NCBI RefSeq assembly: GCF_002531575.1
Contig: NZ_NWTI01000018.1
Span: forward strand, 120,073 to 184,072
DNA from: Bradyrhizobium sp. Y36
GTDB lineage: Bacteria; Pseudomonadota; Alphaproteobacteria; Rhizobiales; Xanthobacteraceae
DNA length: 64,000 nucleotides
Direction of reading: 5' to 3'
Part shown: positions 24,976-33,541 of the stretch, one piece after another
How the letters are laid out: each line of letters begins with the position of its first letter
Position numbering within the stretch: the stretch's first letter is position 1
Position numbers and translations under genes: made by a program
The notes under the pieces: model-generated
What the model was told of the DNA's origin: nothing
What the model saw: the letters and a program-made list of their open reading frames with translations, nothing else
Databases searched by the model: none

Positions 24976-26367
24976 TCAGCTGCGGCGGGCCAGCATCAGG
25001 AAGTCTCCGCGCCATCCGATCACTGCCGTTGCGATCGCTGCGATCGCGATCTTGCCGGCGAGCCATGTCGCGGGCTCCGTCGGCATAGACCCAAGCGACG
25101 CGATCAGGATCGCCGCCAGCAAGGCCTGCACGACCAGTGGCCAGCGCGGGAAGGCCTCAAATCGGAGGGTTGGACCGAGCGCGACCAGGATGGTCGCGAG
25201 CGTGGCGACCGCAGCGCAGTTGACGGCCCCTCGGGGCGACAGGCCGGCCGACGTCGCGACCAGCGCGAAGGCAACGACGAGGGTGAGCTGGCCGGCCGCG
25301 ACGACGACGAGCCTGGCCGCCAGCTTCTCGAGGTGGGGGACGACCGCCATCGTCGCCTGCAAATGGGTGTGCAGGAAATAGAAGGCGGCGACCGTCGGCG
25401 CGGTCTCCAGAAAGCCGTCCAGGCTCGCCTGCGGCACCAGGATACGGGCTGCGTCCGGAATGAATCCAATGAGGCCGCCGAGCAGCACGAGGGTCGTGCA
25501 GATCATGAATTCGAACATCCGCCGCGCCGACTGGGCCGATTTTGCGCTGCTGCCGTTTTCGAAGTCGTTGACGACCTCGGGATAGCTCACGGTGTGGATC
25601 GCGGCATTGAGAACCCAGAACGGACGTTGCAGGAGATCGAGGGCAATCGAAAATCCAGCCCCGGCCCCTGTCGCACCCAGCCGGCCGATGACGATGACAC
25701 GGAGCAGAACCGGCACCGACAAATGAATGACGGACGCGCCTGCGGCCAGCATGCCGTAGCGGGAGAAGTCCCTCCAGTCGGCCAGCATCCTTTGGAGCGA
25801 GGTGGGCTCCACCGGCGTGCGATAGGCAATCAGGCCGGCAAGAAGGCCCAGGGTGTGACCCGCGGCAATGCCGAGCAGCGCCGCCTCGGCGGTTCCCGAG
25901 ATCACGCCGCCCGCGGCGGCGCCGGCCAAAAGCGCGGTGGCGCGCAGCGCAAGAAGAAAGGACGCGATGCCGAGCCGGTCGGATAGACGCACCGACAGGA
26001 AATAGAGGTCCGTCAGGCCCTGAAGGACGGAGATGCCGAGGCCCAACGCGATGATCCCCCTCGGCAGCGCGCTGGTCAGAGACGCGCAACTCCCGACCGC
26101 GACGAGCACGGCCGCACTCGACAGGCCGGCTGCAAAGAGCGACCACCGCAGCCGGGCCGCTTCGTTCTCCCCGGCAGCGGCCAGGAAGCGCAGTCCGGCC
26201 AGCTGCAGCCACTCGAACATCAGGACGCAAAGGAGTTGGCTCGAGGCCAGCGCAAGGGAGAAGTTGGTGTAGTCGGCGGCGGGCAGCAGATGGCTGATCG
26301 CGAAGATCAGGACGATCGCCGCGGCGCTCTGATAGACGTAGCCCGCCATCGCGAGGAGGCGTGTCAT
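24976..26367 (-). CDS. Second Wzx-like polysaccharide flippase (MOP superfamily)
   Basis: A 463-residue, Ala/Leu-rich protein with 12 or more hydrophobic segments. It opens LLAMAGYVYQSAAAIVLIFAISHLLPAADYTNFSLALA, typical of MATE/PST-like polysaccharide transporters, and has the FWVLNAAIHTVSYPEVVNDFE segment between helices 6 and 8. It is less conserved than the flippase at 16318. It lies 10 nt after the GT4 gene 26378 and is the last gene of the 30196-24976 operon. Either it serves a second polymer, or one of the two proteins has another transport role. Confidence 0.78.
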   Translation of the reverse strand: MTRLLAMAGYVYQSAAAIVLIFAISHLLPAADYTNFSLALASSQLLCVLMFEWLQLAGLRFLAAAGENEAARLRWSLFAAGLSSAAVLVAVGSCASLTSALPRGIIALGLGISVLQGLTDLYFLSVRLSDRLGIASFLLALRATALLAGAAAGGVISGTAEAALLGIAAGHTLGLLAGLIAYRTPVEPTSLQRMLADWRDFSRYGMLAAGASVIHLSVPVLLRVIVIGRLGATGAGAGFSIALDLLQRPFWVLNAAIHTVSYPEVVNDFENGSSAKSAQSARRMFEFMICTTLVLLGGLIGFIPDAARILVPQASLDGFLETAPTVAAFYFLHTHLQATMAVVPHLEKLAARLVVVAAGQLTLVVAFALVATSAGLSPRGAVNCAAVATLATILVALGPTLRFEAFPRWPLVVQALLAAILIASLGSMPTEPATWLAGKIAIAAIATAVIGWRGDFLMLARRS

Positions 26368-26377
26368 GGCCGGCGTG

Positions 26378-27646
26378 TCATCGCGGAATGAGGCGCTCCT
26401 TGCCTACGGCCCGTGGCGCTTCAGTCGTTGCCGCGCGCATGCGCGACATCCGCTGCTCGCGCAATTGCTCGTACAAGCTCTTGTACGACGACAGCACGTC
26501 GGCAAAGATCCACTTGTTCGTGTCGGCGATCAGCCGCCGGCTGATCTCGTCGATCTTGTGCGGATCGGACGCGACCGCGAGCATGCTGCTGGCCAGGGAT
26601 TGCGGATCGGCTTCGGTCAGCCAGCCGGTCACGCCGTGCTCGATGACCTCGGGCATGCCGCCAAAGCGCGTTCCGAGCAATGGCCGGCCGGCCGCCTTGG
26701 CATCTGCGACGACCAGAGGACCGGGATCGTGCCAGATGGAGGGGGCGACCACGACGTCGACCTGCTTGTAGAAATCGTCCGGTACCACGAAGCCCATGAA
26801 CTCGATGCGCGCATCGGGCGCAAGCGTCCTGAGGCGTCGCTGTTCCTCGTCGCTGACCCGGCCGGCGATCAACATGCGGATGCGATCCCGGGGCAGCAGC
26901 GCCAGAGCCCGCATCAGGTTCTCGATGCCTTTTTCCTCCGTGAGGCGGCCGATGAATCCGAACGTCACCTCGGTGGTGCAGATCGGACGCGGATAGGGCG
27001 CGTGCGGCGGCTCGGTCGAGGCGTTGCGGATCACGGTGCGGATCGGCGTCTCCGAGAACATGCCCATGTCGGTGTGGATGGACAGGACGCGCTCGCTCAC
27101 GCCGACCACGGCACTGAGCCAGTGCGTGGCGCGCTTGCGATGGAAAGTCAGAATTCCGCAACTCGTGCAGGTGTGCTCGCAGGACCGTCCCTTGTCGAAG
27201 CGGGAGCAGCGCGGGCAGGTCAGATAATAGTCGTGGAGCGTATGGAGCACGGGAACGCCGAGCTGGGCGGCCACGCGCCAGATCGCCGTGGTGAGGCCGG
27301 ACAGGTTGTTGGAGTGCAGCACGTCGGGCTTGAACGCCCGGATGCGCTCGGCGATCAGGGGGGCTTGCATCTGCCAGTCGTCGACCGCGTGCCAGATGCT
27401 GCGCAGCGCGACGTTCTTCTGCTCGGTGAAGGGCAGGTAGATGTTCTGCACCGGCGCGGAATAGACGTTGATGCCGTCGCAGGTCTCCGGACCTTGCCCG
27501 GGCTTGGATGCGGCCCGGATCACCTCCACCTCGTCACCGCGCTGCACCAGTCCTTCGGCGAAACGACGAGCGAAGATCTCCGCGCCGCCGACGATCTTGG
27601 ATGCCTGGGGCGTTGGATAAAGCGTGGACGTCAATAGAACTTTCAT
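26378..27646 (-). CDS. GT4-family glycosyltransferase with Cys cluster
   Basis: A 422-residue GT-B transferase starting MKVLLTSTLYPTPQASKIVGGAEIFARRFAEGL. The C-terminal domain has FGFIGRLTEEKGIENLMRAL and PSIWHDPGPLVVADAKAAGRPLLGTRFGGMPEVI. Between them is a Cys-rich insert (YYLTCPRCSRFDKGRSCEHTCTSC) that is seen in a subgroup of GT4 enzymes and may bind metal. I chose the ATG at 27646 over the Arg-rich extension from 27730. It sits 31 nt downstream of the PslG-like hydrolase and 10 nt upstream of the flippase. Confidence 0.87.
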   Translation of the reverse strand: MKVLLTSTLYPTPQASKIVGGAEIFARRFAEGLVQRGDEVEVIRAASKPGQGPETCDGINVYSAPVQNIYLPFTEQKNVALRSIWHAVDDWQMQAPLIAERIRAFKPDVLHSNNLSGLTTAIWRVAAQLGVPVLHTLHDYYLTCPRCSRFDKGRSCEHTCTSCGILTFHRKRATHWLSAVVGVSERVLSIHTDMGMFSETPIRTVIRNASTEPPHAPYPRPICTTEVTFGFIGRLTEEKGIENLMRALALLPRDRIRMLIAGRVSDEEQRRLRTLAPDARIEFMGFVVPDDFYKQVDVVVAPSIWHDPGPLVVADAKAAGRPLLGTRFGGMPEVIEHGVTGWLTEADPQSLASSMLAVASDPHKIDEISRRLIADTNKWIFADVLSSYKSLYEQLREQRMSRMRAATTEAPRAVGKERLIPR

Positions 27647-27677
27647 CGCGTCAACCTCATGTCTGCAAAAATCGCGT

Positions 27678-29015
27678 CTACCGCGCCGGCCTGATCTCCA
27701 GGGCGGGAACGGCACTGTCATTGGCTGCAATCAGAACAGGTGTGCTCGAGACGGGGATCCAGACCCCGGCGGCAGGCTTCGCCCCCTGGTCGCAGGGCAT
27801 CGCAAAGCTTGCGCCTTGCTGATCGCCCTTGAGCCGGATCTCGTAGCGCCGGTCCGGCGTCTCGGACCAGACCGCAATCCTGCCGCCGGAAGCCGTCGAT
27901 GCGTTGATCGACACGACGCCGCTGGCGAGCTCGCGCCGCTCGGCGCTCAGGCTGGAGCGAATGAACGCCCAGGCGCCCTGGGCGGCGCAGGCGACCGGCT
28001 TTGGCGAATTGTCGAAACGATAGAGCCCGAAATTGTCCTCCAGCTCCGATGGGTTCCTTCCACTGTCCTTCAGCTCGTAGAGCCACATGCCCTTGAGCCA
28101 GCGTGTCGCGGTCGACGCCCACAGGATGAGCTGCGCCGTGTTGTCGGCCTGGGCCTGCTCGCTGACGCCGCATTTGTTGCTGGCGGTGGTCCAGCCCGTC
28201 TCCGTGACGTAGATCGGGTAGTCCGGGTTTCCGCTCGCCTGGCCGACGAGGCGGTGGAACGCCGTGAGTCGGTCGATGATTTCGGCCGAGGTGCGTTTGC
28301 TCGGGCCCATGCAGAAATTGTAGAGATGGATCGAAGCGCCGTCCGCATATTGAAGGATGCCGGTCCGCAGCATCTTCTCGGTCCACGTCCAGCCCGGATC
28401 GTCGCCGAGCGCTCCGACAAGGAAAGGCGCATTCGGCGCAACCCGCTTGACCGCCGGCCGCGCGACCGCGGCGAGCGCCAGATAGTTCTCAGGCGAGAAC
28501 GCGGCATCCTTCTTCGACGCCAGATTCCACTCGTTCCAGAGCTCGAAGAGCGGATGCTGAGCCGCCACCGATTGCGCCGCCGCCGCCGCGTAGTCGGCAA
28601 ACCGCTGCCGCGCCTCGTCGGTGGTTGGCGGCGAAGAATTCGGAACCAGATGATGACCGAATGCAAGGATCAGCAGGGGGCGTGCGACGCCTGACTTGAC
28701 CTGCGTTTCCAGCCTCCCCAGACGGGGCGTGAATCCCATCCGGCGTCCCCCAACCTCGAAGTCGGACCACGGAAAATCGTCGCGGAAGGCGTTGAGGCCG
28801 AGTTGCTTGATCTGGGCGACGTTCTCCGCGGGCACGTATCCGCGTGCGCTCACCGGTCCGCCCAGCCCCTGATGAGTGCCGACACCCAGCAGGAAGCGGG
28901 CATCGAGCGGCTGAGCGTGCTGGGCGCATGCGGGCACCGCCAGGACAATCGACGAGATGAGGCCCGCGAGGCGGAGGAGATTGCCGCGAACCAAGGTGCG
29001 TGAGCGTCTCTCCAT
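27678..29015 (-). CDS. Exported PslG-like clan GH-A glycoside hydrolase
   Basis: A 445-residue protein with an N-terminal signal peptide (NLLRLAGLISSIVLAVPACA, cleavage near CAQ). The barrel then shows LGLNAFRDDFPWSDFE, the acid/base Glu in ELWNEWN (E162) and the nucleophile Glu in IYVTETGW (E272), followed by a C-terminal beta domain. PslG of Pseudomonas aeruginosa is a GH39-family endoglycosidase of similar length encoded within an EPS cluster; this protein has the same plan and context. It would act on EPS in the periplasm during assembly or release. Its start overlaps the stop of the GT4 gene 29015 (ATGA). Confidence 0.85.
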   Translation of the reverse strand: MERRSRTLVRGNLLRLAGLISSIVLAVPACAQHAQPLDARFLLGVGTHQGLGGPVSARGYVPAENVAQIKQLGLNAFRDDFPWSDFEVGGRRMGFTPRLGRLETQVKSGVARPLLILAFGHHLVPNSSPPTTDEARQRFADYAAAAAQSVAAQHPLFELWNEWNLASKKDAAFSPENYLALAAVARPAVKRVAPNAPFLVGALGDDPGWTWTEKMLRTGILQYADGASIHLYNFCMGPSKRTSAEIIDRLTAFHRLVGQASGNPDYPIYVTETGWTTASNKCGVSEQAQADNTAQLILWASTATRWLKGMWLYELKDSGRNPSELEDNFGLYRFDNSPKPVACAAQGAWAFIRSSLSAERRELASGVVSINASTASGGRIAVWSETPDRRYEIRLKGDQQGASFAMPCDQGAKPAAGVWIPVSSTPVLIAANDSAVPALEIRPAR

Positions 29016-30196
29016 CAGAAATTCTTGGAGAGATCCGATTGCAGCGCCGCCTTCGTTGCAACCGGTGCGCGGTCGTCCTGCAGGAGCTCGAGATAGACCT
29101 GCTGCAACTGTCCATGCGTCTTCTGAACGTCATACAGCTGCTTGAACCGGTCGTAGCCGCGCTGTCCCAACACTTTGAGATCGAAATCGAGGGCCCGCCG
29201 AAAACCGTCCACGAGCGGCTGAACGGCGACGGGCTCGCAAAGCACGCCGGTGACGCCGTCGACGACGATCTCGGGCAGTGCTCCGCTGCGGAATGCCAGG
29301 ATGGGCTTGGCGGCGCGCATCGCTTCCAGGGCGACGAGGCCAAAGGCCTCCCATCGCGACGGGATCACGACGAGGTCGGCGGCCTCGAGCTGGGTCTCGA
29401 TGGTCGGGCGGTCGAGCCAGCCCAGCAGGGACACGTTGGGCGGGACGCTCGGGCCTTCGTATTTGTTGACGACGGAGGCGCCGATCATGCGGATATCGAG
29501 CACGTTGTCGAGCGCGCGCGCCGCCTCCATCAGGAGATCGAAACCCTTCTGGCGGTCCAGGCGCCCGATGAACAGGACCTTGACCTTGTCAGACGTCCAA
29601 TCCGCCGCGACGGGCTGCGGCGAGCGCGTCTTCGAGATGCCGTTGTGAACAAGGGTGAGGCGGTCGGCCGGAATTCCCGCGCGAACCGCTTCGTTGAACT
29701 CGTCGCCGGAAATGCAGATGATTCGATCCGACGTGCGCGCGAGAAGATTCTCCGCCGCCTTCGTCACGACATGGCTGAGGCGGCCGGTCTCGCGCGAGAA
29801 TGCCCAGCCGTGCGGGCAATAGACCACGCGCGGTCCGTCCGAGCGGGCTGCAAGCGCGGGGCGAAGCACCAGACCTGCAAACGAGGAATGCAGGTGCACG
29901 ACATCGGGCCGGAAGGCATCGAGCGCCTGCATGCTTGCGCGCAGCATCTGGAACAGTCCGGTGATGCTGCGGCCTGGTCGTTCGAACGTCGTGATCTGGC
30001 TGTCATCGATCCCGGGAAGATCGCGGCGGTGATCCGACGGCACGACGTAGTGCACGTTCTCCGCGCCGAAGCTTGCCTGCTGCTGCGGATGCAACTCGTT
30101 CAGGTAGCTCGCAATCCCGCCCCGAATCGTTTCGGCGACGTGCAGCACTTTCATCGGTTGCCTTGCATAGAGCTGCGTCGGAGAGCCGGACATCAT
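29015..30196 (-). CDS. GT4-family glycosyltransferase
   Basis: A 393-residue GT-B enzyme. It opens MKVLHVAETIRGGIASYLNEL (internal ATG at 30154; the upstream ATG at 30196 adds 14 residues). The C-terminal domain has VLFIGRLDRQKGFDLLMEAA and the E-x7-E pair in SRWEAFGLVALEAMRAAKPILAF. It is the first gene of the tight minus-strand operon GT4 - GH - GT4 - Wzx. The 213-bp gap upstream (30197-30409) is AT-richer and probably holds the promoter. Confidence 0.9.
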   Translation of the reverse strand: MMSGSPTQLYARQPMKVLHVAETIRGGIASYLNELHPQQQASFGAENVHYVVPSDHRRDLPGIDDSQITTFERPGRSITGLFQMLRASMQALDAFRPDVVHLHSSFAGLVLRPALAARSDGPRVVYCPHGWAFSRETGRLSHVVTKAAENLLARTSDRIICISGDEFNEAVRAGIPADRLTLVHNGISKTRSPQPVAADWTSDKVKVLFIGRLDRQKGFDLLMEAARALDNVLDIRMIGASVVNKYEGPSVPPNVSLLGWLDRPTIETQLEAADLVVIPSRWEAFGLVALEAMRAAKPILAFRSGALPEIVVDGVTGVLCEPVAVQPLVDGFRRALDFDLKVLGQRGYDRFKQLYDVQKTHGQLQQVYLELLQDDRAPVATKAALQSDLSKNF

Positions 30197-30409
30197 GTAT
30201 CCCTGTTCTGAGTTCGCGAGTGCGAAACACAGTTCCTCGAATACGTAGCGATATTGGGGCAGCGATGTGGTGATGTTGCGCCAAGCTCCTTGCGCGCACG
30301 ATTGTCATGAAAACATCTTGTGGAACCAAGTGCAGCCGCGCGAATTGCAGCCAGTTGCAAATTGTTTGTGCGAAAACCGATGCGCGCGATGGGCGAAGCG
30401 CGTCGAACT

Positions 30410-31513
30410 TCAAGCAGCGCTGGCAATCTCTGCCGCCGGCGCGAGATGATCGAGCAACGCCTTTGCCGACTTCTGCCACGAAAAGAACGCAACACGCTCC
30501 TGCTGCCGTCGGCGCTCCTGATCGGAGATGGCGCCGATTGCCAATCTTTCGAGCATGAGTTGCTTCAACGCTTCGGCATCATTGGCGTTAAAATACGCAG
30601 CCGCGTCAGCGCACGTCTCCACCACGGCGTCGGCCGTCGAGGCGATGACCGGGCAGCCGAAGATCATGGCTTCGAGCGGCGGCACGCCGAAACCCTCATA
30701 GAGCGAAGGAAACACGAAGGCCGAGGCATGCGCATAGAGCGCGGCAATCTCGCTGTCCGTCAAACGTCCGGCCAGCAACAGGCCGGAAGCTCCCTCTCCC
30801 GAATTGTCCTGAAAGACCTTGCTGTTATCTCCTCCGACGATGACCAGCGGAACGTCGGCCCGGTCGAGCAACTGCACGGCACGGATCGCGACGGAGAGAT
30901 TCTTGTTCTTGGTCCGCGAGCCCACGTAGAGGAAGAATTTCTGCGGCTGCACTCCGAGCCTGGCGATGATGCCGGGATCCGGCTTCGTCTTGGCGAAGTG
31001 TTCTGCGCTGTTGGGAAACACCGGGATCGCCGTTGCCGGCAGATTAAGCACCTCGGCAAGCTCTTTGCGCGAAAAGGCCGACACGGTCGCGATGCCTGCG
31101 TGTCGGGCGAGCAGCCGGCCCATCGTCCGGTGAACTGCCAGATAGCGCCAGTTGAAGAAGTCGGGCCTGCGAAAGACCTGTGCGTCGTGGATCACGACAA
31201 TGTGGTCGCGATGGAACACCGGGCCGGCATTGGCGAGGCTGATCAAGCGGCCTCCCGCAGCGGCGCGCGCCAGATCGATCTGATCCCAGGCGTGCCCGCG
31301 CAAGCGGCCGACGGTGCGAATCTTGATTCGCTCGAGGTGAAGGTCTTCGCTTGCATCCACGGGCGTCAGCAACTGCCAGTCCGCGTTCCGCAAGCTGGCG
31401 GGAGTTTGCTCCGAGGCCAGAAGCACGTCGATCGCCTTGACGATTTCAGCGGCATAACGCTGAACGCCGGTGAGCTTTTGCGACAGAAAGCGGCCGTTGA
31501 TGAAGAATTTCAA
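30410..31513 (-). CDS. GT4-family glycosyltransferase, TTG start
   Basis: A 367-residue transferase beginning KFFINGRFLSQKLTGVQRYAAEIVKAID, the usual opening of this GT4 subgroup. It carries FFLYVGSRTKNKNLSVAIRAV and the E-x7-E pair SLYEGFGVPPLEAMIFGCPVIAS in the nucleotide-sugar domain. The family N-terminus coincides with a TTG at 31513. No ATG or GTG lies close by in frame, and the longer open frame to 31987 runs antisense into the epimerase gene, so TTG is the most likely start. The ribosome binding site is weak. Last EPS gene on this side of the locus. Confidence 0.85.
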   Translation of the reverse strand: MKFFINGRFLSQKLTGVQRYAAEIVKAIDVLLASEQTPASLRNADWQLLTPVDASEDLHLERIKIRTVGRLRGHAWDQIDLARAAAGGRLISLANAGPVFHRDHIVVIHDAQVFRRPDFFNWRYLAVHRTMGRLLARHAGIATVSAFSRKELAEVLNLPATAIPVFPNSAEHFAKTKPDPGIIARLGVQPQKFFLYVGSRTKNKNLSVAIRAVQLLDRADVPLVIVGGDNSKVFQDNSGEGASGLLLAGRLTDSEIAALYAHASAFVFPSLYEGFGVPPLEAMIFGCPVIASTADAVVETCADAAAYFNANDAEALKQLMLERLAIGAISDQERRRQQERVAFFSWQKSAKALLDHLAPAAEIASAA

Positions 31514-31694
31514 TTGGCTACCACAATGGTTGATCGGAGTCCGGAGCGGTCCTGCGCGGCACAGGCCGTGGACGGGGTGCACAGGAGCAACCGTAAGGTA
31601 CGGAAATATGACGCGGCCTTGCACGGGGGAGACGCTCCACCTGCATGGCTGGCGCCGCCTTGCTGCGTGCGGGGGCGCGGTGTAGATCTCGGCC

Positions 31695-32570
31695 ATGACT
31701 GACGACACCCACACGCTCCGCGGCGGCTCCCTCACCGCGACCATCAAGGCGCACGGCGCCGAGCTGTGCTCGCTGAAGGACGGTGTCACCGAATTCGTCT
31801 GGCAGGCCGGGCCGGAATGGCCGCGCCATGCGCCGCTTCTGTTTCCGATCGTCGGGCGGCTCGCCAGCGACGAATTGCGGCATCGGGGCAAGACATATCG
31901 GATGACCCAGCACGGCTTTGCGCGCGACAGCCGCTTTGCGTGGACAGAACGCGGCGAGCGTCGCTGCGCGCTGGTGCTCGAAGACAACGAGACGACGCGT
32001 GCGCTCTATCCGTTCGCGTTCCGGCTGACCGCAATCTATGGGCTCGACGATGCAGGCCTCGATCTGACGCTCGTGATCGCCAACACCGGCAAGGAGACGT
32101 TACCGGCTTCGATCGGTGGTCATCCCGCGTTCAACTGGCCGCTCCAGCCGGGACTTGCCAAGGAGAGCTACGCGCTGACTTTCGCAAGCACGGAGTCGTC
32201 TCCCGTCCGCCGGCTCGATGGTGGACTGCTGCGTCCGGCAACGGAGCCGAGCCCGGTCAAAGGTGCGGTGCTCGCCTTGTCCGAATCCCTGTTCGCCGAC
32301 GACGCCGTCATCTTCGACAAGATCGAGAGCAATGCGGTCCGTTATGCCGCGCCCAGCGGGCCCTGGCTCAAGATGTCCTGGCGCGGCTTTCGCGAACTCG
32401 GCGTCTGGTCGAAACCGTCGGGCGCGCCGTTCCTCTGCATCGAGCCCTGGCGCGGCTATGCCACTCCCGCCGGATTCGACGGCGAGTTCGATGACAAGCC
32501 GGGCCTGATGCACATCGCAGCAGGTACCGAAGAGCAGCTGTCGTTCCGGATCGAGGTCGGATCGTCCTGA
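31695..32570 (+). CDS. Aldose 1-epimerase family protein (LacX/GalM-like)
   Basis: A 291-residue beta-sandwich protein. It has the early motif HGAELCSLKDG, FVWQAGPEWPRHAPLLFPIVGRL, the His in TQHGFARDSRF, IGGHPAFNWPL with the second His, and a late Glu in CIEPWRGYATP. These match the family that interconverts alpha and beta anomers of sugars; the short LacX-like subgroup may act on sugar phosphates. It is divergent from the EPS GT4 gene, so a link to sugar supply is possible but unproven. Confidence 0.83.
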   Translation: MTDDTHTLRGGSLTATIKAHGAELCSLKDGVTEFVWQAGPEWPRHAPLLFPIVGRLASDELRHRGKTYRMTQHGFARDSRFAWTERGERRCALVLEDNETTRALYPFAFRLTAIYGLDDAGLDLTLVIANTGKETLPASIGGHPAFNWPLQPGLAKESYALTFASTESSPVRRLDGGLLRPATEPSPVKGAVLALSESLFADDAVIFDKIESNAVRYAAPSGPWLKMSWRGFRELGVWSKPSGAPFLCIEPWRGYATPAGFDGEFDDKPGLMHIAAGTEEQLSFRIEVGSS

Positions 32571-32597
32571 ACTCGAAGGCGAACTGATCGAAGGTCC

Positions 32598-33446
32598 TCA
32601 AACCTCGATCCGCGTGAGATCCTCGCCGATCACGACAGGACCCGCATAGTCGCGTCGGACATCCTCAAGCAGTGCGTCCAGCATGGCATCGTCGGTGCGC
32701 GGCCGGTGATGGGTCAGCGCGAGCTTCCTGACGCCGGCCTTGGCCGCGACCTTGCCGACGGTGTCGCCGCAGGCGATCGTGAATTTCGCGAGGCGGCGCA
32801 GGTTCTCGTTGTTGATCTCAGGCGTTGCGAGGAAGCAGCACTGGACGAGCAGGTCGGCGCCCTCAGCCAGGCGTTCGAGCCCGGGGCAGGGGATCGTGTC
32901 GCCGGAAATCGCAATGACTTTGCCCTCCGCCTCGAAGCGGTAGCCGAGACACATCCATCGCGCCAGGAAGGCCGGCGGCATGTCGAGGCCGTCGCCATGC
33001 GAAACCAGCTCGGCGCTGATCTTCCAGCGCCCGGTGTCGAGAACGGGACCGGGGACGATGTCGGTTGCGACGACAGGTTTCCAGCCGCCCAGGGCCGGCT
33101 CGCCCTTGTCGCGCCAGATGATGTCCTTGTCGTAGACCTGCGTGATCAGCGTGTCGACGAGCCGCCCGGTATCCGGGGGGCCATAGATTCGCAGCTCGTC
33201 CTTGCGTCCGGACATCCACGAATTCAGCATCACGTCGTAGAGGTCGCCGATGTGGTCGAAATGATGGTGCGTGAGAAAGACCGTGTTGATCGCGCCGAGT
33301 GGAACGCCGGCCCTGTTGAGCTGCACCACGACGCCGCGGCCTGCGTCGAACAGGATATTCTCGTCGCCGAGCCTGATCAGCGTGGTCGTCGCCATGCGGC
33401 GCGGGTCCGGGCGCGGGCCGCCGGTGCCGAGCAGTATGACCTCCAT
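32598..33446 (-). CDS. MBL-fold metallohydrolase (RNase Z-like subgroup)
   Basis: A 282-residue protein. It has GTGGPRPDPRR, LFDAGRG, the metal-binding THHHFDHIGD (residues about 60-69), AISGDTIPCPGLERLAEGADLLVQ and LALTHHRPRTDD, the order seen in RNase Z/arylsulfatase-like MBL proteins. I chose the ATG at 33446 (MEVILLGTGG) because the beta-lactamase fold starts there. Substrate unknown: tRNA 3' processing, or hydrolysis of a small ester, are both possible within the family. Convergent with the epimerase gene (27 nt apart). Confidence 0.83.
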   Translation of the reverse strand: MEVILLGTGGPRPDPRRMATTTLIRLGDENILFDAGRGVVVQLNRAGVPLGAINTVFLTHHHFDHIGDLYDVMLNSWMSGRKDELRIYGPPDTGRLVDTLITQVYDKDIIWRDKGEPALGGWKPVVATDIVPGPVLDTGRWKISAELVSHGDGLDMPPAFLARWMCLGYRFEAEGKVIAISGDTIPCPGLERLAEGADLLVQCCFLATPEINNENLRRLAKFTIACGDTVGKVAAKAGVRKLALTHHRPRTDDAMLDALLEDVRRDYAGPVVIGEDLTRIEV

Positions 33447-33541
33447 GGTGCCCACTCCATGCGTGAAGAGCCTCCACAGTAGATTCGAAGGCGGGCAGTG
33501 AAGCAAGTCGCTTCGGGTCGGCAGAGACGGAGCAGGGGCGT

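Noticed and set aside
30410..31987. 525-residue version of the GT4 protein
   Set aside because: The first 158 residues run antisense into the epimerase gene and do not resemble a glycosyltransferase; the family N-terminus starts at the TTG at 31513.
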